From the NCBI GenBank assembly GCA_023807065.1, contig JAJJLU010004502.1, positions 1 through 12,311 of the forward strand: a stretch of 12,311 nucleotides of DNA, written 5' to 3'. Every line of letters starts with the position of its first letter. Positions within the stretch are counted from its first letter, which is position 1. The translations under genes were made by a program, and so were the position numbers. This stretch comes from Isotricha intestinalis. Its lineage: Eukaryota > Ciliophora > Litostomatea > Vestibuliferida > Isotrichidae. Positions 7,201-12,311 of the stretch are shown piece by piece. The notes below the pieces were generated by a model. That model saw only the letters and a list, made by a program, of their open reading frames with translations. It was not told the origin of the DNA and ran no database searches.

Positions 7201-8890
7201 ATTGTTCATCAAAATCATAAAAAGCTGTAAAAAAACCTATTATAAAATCACTAAAAAAAAAAAAATCTATAATAAAATCCATCATTGAACTTTTAGAAAA
7301 TAAATTAGGAATTTTTTCTATTGTAAAAGCAAATTTTATTGGAGAAAAAATTATGGCATAAATTGATAAAATTAATATAATCATATCAAAGATAATTAAA
7401 AATATTCCATTTGGATTAATAAATAATTTTCCTTCTTCTTTTTCTTCCAAAGATTCTTCATCACTTAAAGAATCATATACATAATTTTTTTGTTTTATCA
7501 ATCTTCGAAATTGTAATTCTTTTATGATTTTTTCATTTTTATTTATAATATTTATTTCATTTAAATGATAGTCTAAATCATTTTCTTCTTTATATTTTTT
7601 TTTTCTTTCAATTTCTGAAATTGATATTTTATTTTTCTTTTCATTTTCTTCAAATTCATCTTCTTCTTTACTATCACATATTGTAATACTTTTTTTTAAT
7701 CCATTACAAAGGTTATTAAATTGTTCAAGAGTTTTTTCGTTTAAATTTATATAATTTCGAATATCATTTTTATCTTTTTTAGGTTTTTTATTTTCTATTA
7801 TAGTTTGAAATTTTTTGTTAATTTTACTTTCATTGTTTATTTTAATATCATTTTGACTTTCAGAATCATCACTGCTACTATTTACTTTATAATTATTTAT
7901 ATTTTTATTTATATTTTTTTTTGAAAAATTATAAGTCTTTGTTTTTGGAATATAAATAGTATCATTAGAATTGTCTATGTCATTTAATTTTTTTAAACTA
8001 GTTTTTTTTTGATTTAATATTTTGAGATTTATGTCTTTTTCATCATTATTAGAATTTTCTGAATATATTAATTTTGCTTTACTGTCATCTTTGTTATCAT
8101 TCTCTTTATTTATATTTATTAAAGATTTTAAACTTATTTTTTTTTTATTAATGTTTTTATCACTTTTTTTCTTTTTTCCAAAAAAATCTAACTTTTTATT
8201 TTTATAATTTTTGGTATTAACTGTATGAATAGACATTCTTTTTTTTTTTTTTTGTTCACTTTCATAATATTTATCAATATTAGGTTTATTTTTAATAGAT
8301 TTCATAGTTTTATAATTTTTTATAATCATATTATCTTCATTTTCAATTTGCTCTAAATTAAATTCAAATTTTTTACTGCTTCTTTTATTAAAAGACTTAT
8401 AATTAAATAATTCATTTATTTTGTTTTCTTCTTTTTCATATATGATTTTGCTTTTGTTTGGACTTTTAGTTTCTCTATCACTATCAATACCTCCCAAAAA
8501 AGAATAAATATGCGAAGAATTTTTTTGATTATTTTCTCTAATTTTTTTTAATTCATCATTTATATGAAATATTTGTTTATCTTCTGGATCAACATTAATT
8601 AAAAAATCACTTAATAAATGTTTTATATTTAAAGCAACTTCAGTTAAAGTCTCCAAAGCTCTTGAATTAATATCTAATTTATTTTCTTGAATATTATTTT
8701 GTTCATTCTTAAATTTCATTGAAGTTAATACACTTTTATTTGATCTTTTTTTATTACTTTTCAATGAACTTTTGCTTCTTTTAAATGTTTTCAATATAGA
8801 TGAAGGGGTATTATTTTTATTCTGTTTTAAAGTATCTTCCTTTTGAATCAGATTATTCATGTCATTTTTTTCAAAAGAAATTTTTTTCAT
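4217..8890 (-). CDS. voltage-gated-type K+ channel with CNBD-like domain (EAG/HCN/CNG superfamily)
   Basis: This 1,557-residue protein has a long Lys/Asn/Ser-rich N-terminus (1-485) without a PAS domain. Six membrane segments follow: S1 (about 495-517), S2 (536-558), S3 (572-590), S4 (613-632), S5 (654-681) and S6 (731-756). A pore helix leads to the potassium filter TIGYGD (717-722). A C-linker (757-845) and a cyclic-nucleotide-binding fold (about 846-1015) come next, then a disordered tail (1035-1557) with an acidic tract. S4 has K616, Q619, Q622, R625, K628 and K631 at every third position. The nucleotide fold has FGDILMFLNKKSPLSV at 972-987, where cAMP-binding members have FGE and an Arg. 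L985 sits at that Arg position, so nucleotide binding is doubtful. About 60 extra residues interrupt the fold at 888-957. The closest resemblance I recall is to ciliate potassium channels. It probably forms tetramers in a cell or vesicle membrane. Start: ATG at 8890; Met11 is an alternative. Confidence 0.92.
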   Translation of the reverse strand: MKKISFEKNDMNNLIQKEDTLKQNKNNTPSSILKTFKRSKSSLKSNKKRSNKSVLTSMKFKNEQNNIQENKLDINSRALETLTEVALNIKHLLSDFLINVDPEDKQIFHINDELKKIRENNQKNSSHIYSFLGGIDSDRETKSPNKSKIIYEKEENKINELFNYKSFNKRSSKKFEFNLEQIENEDNMIIKNYKTMKSIKNKPNIDKYYESEQKKKKRMSIHTVNTKNYKNKKLDFFGKKKKSDKNINKKKISLKSLININKENDNKDDSKAKLIYSENSNNDEKDINLKILNQKKTSLKKLNDIDNSNDTIYIPKTKTYNFSKKNINKNINNYKVNSSSDDSESQNDIKINNESKINKKFQTIIENKKPKKDKNDIRNYINLNEKTLEQFNNLCNGLKKSITICDSKEEDEFEENEKKNKISISEIERKKKYKEENDLDYHLNEINIINKNEKIIKELQFRRLIKQKNYVYDSLSDEESLEEKEEGKLFINPNGIFLIIFDMIILILSIYAIIFSPIKFAFTIEKIPNLFSKSSMMDFIIDFFFFSDFIIGFFTAFYDFDEQLITNNKLIIKQYLKKWFTINFISGIPFNSIFKMMDYYQKSNTIVYAYTNNFWKILQLFQLIRLFKLYKTFNNNSFINSIHKKMKRIDGVLLKWFTLYMALFIFFVSVHLLSCIFIYLSKLSHPNWVYLNDLNFQKNKIDIYIASLYYICATVFTIGYGDIVSISLYERIFNLILLFVGIIIYSFFVSFLSNYVQNMDSKALKYSKKIEILQNIRVEHETMPQELFEKISKFLLYDLANEKKDKHEIIDNLPLSLRNKLIMEMYKDIINNFIFFKNFNNTDFIIRVILALKPIQAEKNEKLVNEGDYIDEIIFVKKGRLSLEIPIPLIIKKETINKIQTIRHSRASLKYNLTKNIVPFEASSNNNNIPNIIDVPTKEEIKEDNFLKKFDKIIKPQKHYLKIIEIRKNEYFGDILMFLNKKSPLSVKVKSNNCELFLLKKADAVEISMNFPKIWRKIIKKSLFNMEQIERLINKTLNFFLIHNEGNKNENDEINYFRIDPNGGNKLLNANNMINSFKNKKEKCVLQSIPSDENEEEENEEEKEENEEENEEEEKENPNKIKKSLIKTINEVEEFSLDSNSLKSKNSQSSLKSNYESQLYSSDSEKSSINSKKTIITNPTHKFIDYITEKSSKENETLISSNYHYFENEINKENFPFEESIEINQSENISNGIIPKEIMNCSNISNHIILNDSESLESVKKKYPNSILMLLNCEFQNNNSKLHLNDINKNRTIIKKSSFDFIRIEKLENFSLKGGKKKTKNFEYLIQQFNNDIKQKNNDKFQRRNSLPNSKTTKSVIKNSNDMKNSFLDKFNAFNNSPINRKKLNKMMFIQIEKLKNNEKISESESPLNSKHNYLNDNISIIDMMNTMKSSNFSNRKRINSTKNIGVSNTINKSISGKSENTYNPKNNEKNNSSENLSKLNLIRNNIKKNSLNLNNPNSFYSEFFSSFSNKEEYNKSNINFSQRLKNIAKIIEKHNKRDFNENYETENLKSNLKEKI
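5540..5614 (-). repeat. purine-rich codon repeat encoding an acidic tract
   Basis: Repeats of GAA and AAT codons inside the channel gene encode residues about 1093-1117, a run of Glu broken by Asn and Lys (ENEEEENEEEKEENEEEN). The matching plus-strand frame is only a shadow and codes nothing. Such repeats expand and contract easily. In the protein it lies just after the nucleotide-binding fold, in the disordered tail; an electrostatic or ion-sensing role would be speculation. Confidence 0.85.
7253..7265. repeat. 13-base A/T homopolymer inside the S2 coding sequence
   Basis: Thirteen A's on the plus strand read as T's in the channel gene and encode the four Phe residues 543-546 in S2, between D542 and D548. 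The frame is intact on both sides. A one-base slip would destroy the channel, so it is a spot for sequencing error or mutation. Confidence 0.9.
8239..8253. repeat. 15-base A/T homopolymer inside the channel N-terminus
   Basis: Fifteen T's on the plus strand read as A's in the channel gene and encode the Lys run at residues about 214-217. Both flanking frames agree, so the assembled length is probably correct. It is the longest homopolymer in the coding DNA here. Confidence 0.9.
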
Positions 8891-8895
8891 TTATT

Positions 8896-8919
8896 TTAAA
8901 ATAAATAAAATATTATCAT
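8896..8919 (-). promoter_or_regulatory. seven-codon upstream ORF before the channel gene
   Basis: An ATG at 8919 reads seven codons and stops with TAA at 8896-8898, five bases before the main ATG. If the mRNA leader extends this far, the short frame could lower translation of the channel or feed reinitiation. Leader length is unknown, and AT-rich DNA makes such frames often. Confidence 0.2.
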
Positions 8920-8946
8920 TTTAATTCGTTTTCTTTTATAATATTT

Positions 8947-8958
8947 TTTATATTGTTT
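8947..8958 (-). promoter_or_regulatory. AAACAATATAAA motif upstream of the channel gene
   Basis: This is the same 12-mer as at 2947-2958, here 57-68 bases before the channel ATG on the minus strand and followed by further TATAAAA-like sequence. Sharing between two unrelated genes suggests a core-promoter element, but the distances to the ATG differ (5 and 56 bases between motif and ATG), which weakens the case. Confidence 0.2.
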
Positions 8959-10153
8959 CAAACTAATATTGAATTCAATCAATGTTTTATCATTCAGAAA
9001 TGAAATAATTAATCTTCATTAAATAATATAACTTTTCAATTGAAAACAAATCATAATTTATTTTTCATTAAATCATAAATTGAAATCCACAACAAATATC
9101 TTTTATAAATCAAATCAAGAATTTTGAATTTAACATTGTGTTGTTTTTATTTTTGTTGGTTTAAAAAACACAAAGAAAAAATTTAATAATTTATCTTCTT
9201 AATAAAAAATAAAGTAGTGATGATAATTATCTATTAACTTCAAAAAAGTTTAAATTAAAAATAGAAAATTGTAAAGAAAATGATTGAAGAACAAATATAA
9301 TTATCTGAAAATATTATTGTTGATTTTCATATGAATGAATATGTGATTCAATTAATTTAAGAATTTAAGTAAAATAATTAAATTTCGATTTTTTTAAATT
9401 TGAAAGTTTATATAAAATATAAATCTCTTCGTTATTAGAAGAATTAAATCTATAGTTTTTAATAATAAATGCTCAAAAAAAATAATCCTTTGGTTAGTAA
9501 TTTAAAAACTTCTAATTAAAAATCTTTATTAGTTAATATATTAAAATTAGTAAATTAAAGATCATATTTATTAATATTAAATAACAAATAAAATGAAAAA
9601 TGTTTTAATAATTCCTGAATCTTTCAAATAATAAAACAAAAAATTCAAATTAATCATCATAAATATCAATTTTCCTAAAAAGATCTTTCTTTTTCCATTC
9701 CAAATTACCTTTCCAATTATTTAGCTCTATAATTTAGGAGAAATGTAAACTTTTCATTTATGATGAATAAATGGTTATTTGATGAATTTTATTATTCATG
9801 CTGTTATTGAAAAAATATCATTTAATTCATTTCGATTTTACATTCTTATTTTTAATTTTGATGAAAACCAATTTTTAAAAAATATGTTTTTTTTTGAAAC
9901 AATTAAATAATTTCATGTTTTATAATTACAATAAAAAACAATAAAAAATAAATAATTCAGTATAAAATTTTTTGAAAATTTGTCATAAAAACTAATTATT
10001 AATTATTATAAATAAAAAAATTATAAAAAAATTATTTATTATAATCATGTTTTATGAATTATCAAGTTTTTTTTAAAAATTCAATTTAGAATTTGAATTT
10101 CCAAAATAAAATATTCATTCTAAATATTTGATATTTTTTAATATTCGTGAAAT

Positions 10154-10189
10154 AATTTTTAAAATAATGAAATTATTATTTTAAAAATT
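10154..10189 (-). terminator. 15-bp perfect AT hairpin past the lectin stop codon
   Basis: Arms AATTTTTAAAATAAT (10154-10168) and ATTATTTTAAAAATT (10175-10189) pair perfectly around a 6-base loop. On the minus strand the structure begins 31 bases after the lectin TAA, where the mRNA 3' end is expected. The phosphoesterase gene has a shorter hairpin in the same relative place. A role in 3'-end formation or mRNA stability is inferred from position only. Confidence 0.35.
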
Positions 10190-10220
10190 TAAATTTTAAT
10201 AATAATAAAATATCCTAAGT

Positions 10221-11426
10221 TTAAGTACTATACACAACAGTACCTTTAGAATCAACAACATTTAAATTTCCATCATCAGTTACTTTAAAGATAAATGGAG
10301 CAATTCCTGTTTTTTCATTTTTAGAAGTAAAAAGTACATGAAAATATTTATCTCTTACAACCCAATTTCCATCAGATTCAATATAAGCTTCATGAGGGCC
10401 TTCTTTGTTAAATGGTTTTATTTTAACTTCTTTGACAATTTCATTGGTTTTTGAAGAAAAAACTCCAACTTTTGAATGACGAATAGAAGCATAATATTGT
10501 TTATTCAGTGATTCAATCCTATAATCCTCAAGAAGAAGATTTTGTTTATCTTTAAATTTTCCTATTCTATCCCAAATTGGTCTATTTGTTTGGTCTAATA
10601 AAACAAGATTTTTATCATTGGATAATATTAAATTAAATGGATATTTTCCTTTTCCACCTGTATTAGTTTCAAATACAACAACATTATATTTATTGCATAT
10701 TACAATATTACCATCTGATTTTACTCTCAAAGTATATGGACTATTATTATTATTACTTTTAACCCCAAAAGTGCCAACTTGACCTCTTCCCTTTTCATAA
10801 ATTGCAATTTGTCCATTAATATGAATGACCATTGACAATCTCCCATCTAATGAATATAAACTATTACTACTTGAAATCACAATTTCATCATTATAAGAAA
10901 TTGAATTTATTTTATCTCTAATACTTATTTGATTATGAATATCTAATGCATTTTGAAGCATATTTAATTCATTAATATTATACCCTCTGTCTTTCCATTC
11001 GGATCTCCATTCACATTTTTTAAAGAAGATAAATGTCTTCCAACAAACTTTTTTTTTAAATTCTTCTTTCTTTTGAATGAGATTCGCAGTGGTTGTTGCT
11101 CTTGCAACAGTAAATGTAACCATATTCCCAATTTTTTTAGCAAAACCAATAATTCTTGAATATTCTGCTTTTTTTTGGGTTATATTTGTAGGTTTAACAT
11201 ATTCAATTCTTTCGTACACTGAAACATGATTTGAATACAAAACAGCCATTAACTTATTTATTATTGCTTCTGGAAATTTATATCTTGTTTTTATTTGTTC
11301 TCTATTTGAAGCTGAAATTGAATCAAGATAAACATGAGAAATTGATTCCACATTTATTGCATAATCTTTGTATTTGTTTGCTGGGAAATATGTTGATTTC
11401 AAAAGTTCTTTTAATTTAGTTAACAT
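10221..11426 (-). CDS. protein with two tandem bulb-type (B-) lectin domains
   Basis: From the first ATG (11426) the product is 401 residues. Residues 1-170 form a mixed helical, basic region that I do not recognise, with C128 and C138 flanking a Trp/Lys-rich segment. Six beta-strand repeats follow in two sets of three, as expected for two beta-prism-II domains: about 197-213, 231-252 and 264-285, then 311-324, 346-368 and 378-400. Four of them keep the D/N-x-N core of the family motif QxDxNxVxY (SDGNIVIC, NDKNLVLL, SDGNWVVR, DDGNLNVV). The Gln and final Tyr that hold mannose are replaced, so sugar binding may be altered or lost. The same frame stays open upstream of this ATG to a TAA at 11493-11495 and looks coding at least to about 11459. 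The true start may therefore lie further upstream, and the protein may be secreted. The stop is TAA at 10221-10223. Confidence 0.75.
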   Translation of the reverse strand: MLTKLKELLKSTYFPANKYKDYAINVESISHVYLDSISASNREQIKTRYKFPEAIINKLMAVLYSNHVSVYERIEYVKPTNITQKKAEYSRIIGFAKKIGNMVTFTVARATTTANLIQKKEEFKKKVCWKTFIFFKKCEWRSEWKDRGYNINELNMLQNALDIHNQISIRDKINSISYNDEIVISSSNSLYSLDGRLSMVIHINGQIAIYEKGRGQVGTFGVKSNNNNSPYTLRVKSDGNIVICNKYNVVVFETNTGGKGKYPFNLILSNDKNLVLLDQTNRPIWDRIGKFKDKQNLLLEDYRIESLNKQYYASIRHSKVGVFSSKTNEIVKEVKIKPFNKEGPHEAYIESDGNWVVRDKYFHVLFTSKNEKTGIAPFIFKVTDDGNLNVVDSKGTVVYST

Positions 11427-11507
11427 TTTTCTTTGTTCTTCTTTGAAATTTTGATTCAATATAATTGGGAGTAATAAGAATAAAATAATGAATTAGTGGT
11501 AATTCAT
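11427..11507 (-). other. lectin leader: upstream ATG, in-frame TAA, hydrophobic stretch
   Basis: On the minus strand an ATG at 11505-11507 is followed by three codons (AAT TAC CAC) and TAA at 11493-11495. The frame then continues open, encoding the 12-residue hydrophobic run FIILFLLLPIIL and a hydrophilic NQNFKEEQRK, straight into the lectin frame. Without the TAA this would be a normal signal peptide in the same frame. No AG acceptor lies close upstream that would let an intron remove the stop. Alternatives are a four-codon upstream ORF before a cytosolic protein, or a sequencing error. T-rich spacer encodes hydrophobic residues by chance, so the signal-peptide reading is plausible rather than certain. 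Confidence 0.4.
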
Positions 11508-12311
11508 TGACAATTGTTTAATAATAATTTAAGGAAATAAAGAATTTTTTTATTAATTTTTTTGATATATTTTTTTAATTGCATTTTTTTAAAATTATTT
11601 AATATTATTGAAATATTTCCGAAAAAAATTATCCAATTAACAGTATCAAGAATCTTTTTTTATATTTTATGTAAATAATCTAAAATTTTAACCATATTTT
11701 CTATTTTATAATACTAAAAATAATTGCTTGGCTATTTCTTTTGCTATTATTGTTTAAATTAATATATCCAAAAAATTAAAAAAATGTTTATCATGAAAAC
11801 ATTATTCATCATAGGAATTCTAAAAAAGAAAACTCTTTAAATATAGAAAAAACTTTTTATATCCTTAAGGTTTTGTGTAAATAAATAATATTTTATATTT
11901 AGAAGAAAGTGTTGAAAAGGATTCCTTTATTTATTTACTTTGATTGATAAATTACTAAAGTTTTATTAATATTTTCTTCAATATTTTATCAAAAAAAAAA
12001 ATAAATATTTGTTAAAAGTAATAAAAAAAACAGTTAATAATTTTATTATCATTAAAAAAAATTTGAAAGAAAATTTAAAAATAATTTACATTTCATATAA
12101 TATTAATTTATAGATTTGAAATAAGAATTAATATAGTAAATTTAATATTTTGAAATGCTTATATAAGAAAAATATATGTTTTATTGTTATTTATCCCTAT
12201 AAAATCTAAATTATAATTAAAAAATAATTTAATATAAAATATAAAATTTTTTATACTACTATTTATATAAAAAACAACAACGTTTTTTAATTTAATATTT
12301 ATTGACATGGG
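11508..12311. other. AT-rich spacer at the right edge
   Basis: This is the upstream region of the lectin gene and beyond, almost all A/T. A minus-strand frame, open from the window edge to TAA at 12159-12161 with an ATG at 12306-12308, could be read as 49 codons. Its G+C content (about 10%) matches spacer, not genes, so I do not call it a gene; the tail of a gene beyond the edge cannot be excluded. A 10-base palindrome CTTATATAAG lies at 12158-12167. No telomere repeat, RNA gene or mobile element is seen. Confidence 0.6.

Larger units (their letters stand above)
8891..10220. other. AT-rich spacer between channel and lectin genes
   Basis: Spacer between two same-strand genes. The side near 8891 should carry the channel promoter and the side near 10220 the 3' end of the lectin gene. 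No conserved protein, tRNA or rRNA is visible. A frame at 9280-9618 on the plus strand is open only if TAA and TAG are read as Gln, which the three real genes do not support. Around 9690-9715 the C content is locally raised without a usable frame. A tandem pair of AAAAAAATTAT (10014-10035) and a strong hairpin (10154-10189) are the clearest structures. Confidence 0.65.

Noticed and set aside
9588..9735. Minus-strand frame with raised C/G near 9690-9715, considered as a gene fragment
   Set aside because: Stops lie close on both sides, the only in-frame ATGs leave about 26 codons, and no family resemblance is seen.
10964..11419. Short frames overlapping the lectin gene (10964-11149 minus, 11231-11419 plus)
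   Set aside because: They lie in other frames of a gene whose own frame shows clear repeat structure, and their products match nothing.
11427..11459. TTG at 11457-11459 as the start codon of the lectin gene, giving 412 residues
   Set aside because: Eukaryotic genes rarely start at TTG. The first in-frame ATG after the TAA is at 11424-11426, and the coding-like sequence upstream is better explained by a longer, interrupted leader.
12159..12308. 49-codon minus-strand frame open to the right window edge
   Set aside because: Its G+C content of about 10% is that of spacer, it is low complexity, and no motif is visible; only sequence beyond the edge could rescue it.
1..12311. A ciliate code with TAA/TAG as Gln for the whole window
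   Set aside because: Three long genes contain no in-frame TAA or TAG, use CAA for Gln, and all end in TAA.
1..12311. tRNA genes, telomere repeats, transposon ends or CRISPR arrays
   Set aside because: No GTTC-type T-arm with stems, no CCCCAA-type repeats, no transposase-like frame and no regularly spaced repeats were found by eye.

Overview
The window looks like nuclear DNA of an AT-rich, intron-poor microbial eukaryote. Three long reading frames, all on the minus strand, cover about 64% of it. They are uninterrupted, all end in TAA, and none shows an internal splice junction. They are separated by 0.85-1.3 kb stretches that are almost pure A/T. More than 2,600 codons contain no in-frame TAA, TAG or TGA, and Gln is written CAA, so the standard code applies. 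The potassium channel carries signatures that I recall from ciliate channels, such as a GDILMFLN...SPL stretch in the cyclic-nucleotide-binding fold and very long charged tails. A standard-code, AT-rich ciliate (for example a litostome of the rumen type) is therefore my best guess, but the sequence does not prove it and other protists or anaerobic fungi are possible. There are no telomere repeats, tRNA or rRNA genes, mobile elements or CRISPR arrays.

Layout from left to right. 1-934 is AT-rich spacer with one 24-codon open frame of coding-like composition and a recurring 10-mer. 935-2941 (minus) is a full-length TMEM62-like membrane metallophosphoesterase. 2942-4216 is spacer. 4217-8890 (minus) is a 1,557-residue voltage-gated-type potassium channel with a degenerate cyclic-nucleotide-binding domain and long low-complexity tails. 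8891-10220 is spacer. 10221-11426 (minus) is a protein with an unrecognised N-terminal domain followed by two tandem bulb-type lectin domains. 11427-12311 is the leader of that gene and spacer, with an unconvincing open frame at the right edge.

The three genes share a strand but have unrelated functions and long spacers, so there is no sign of an operon or of a joint pathway. Two of them, and probably the third, involve membranes or the secretory route.

The most notable oddity is in front of the lectin gene. An upstream ATG is followed four codons later by TAA, and then by an open hydrophobic stretch that runs in frame into the lectin. It looks like a signal peptide interrupted by a stop codon, although a short upstream ORF is an alternative reading. 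Other points of interest are the loss of the phosphate-binding Arg in the channel's nucleotide pocket, a sparse S4, degenerate sugar-binding motifs in the lectin, and perfect AT hairpins just downstream of two stop codons. I found no clear evidence of a new multi-gene system.
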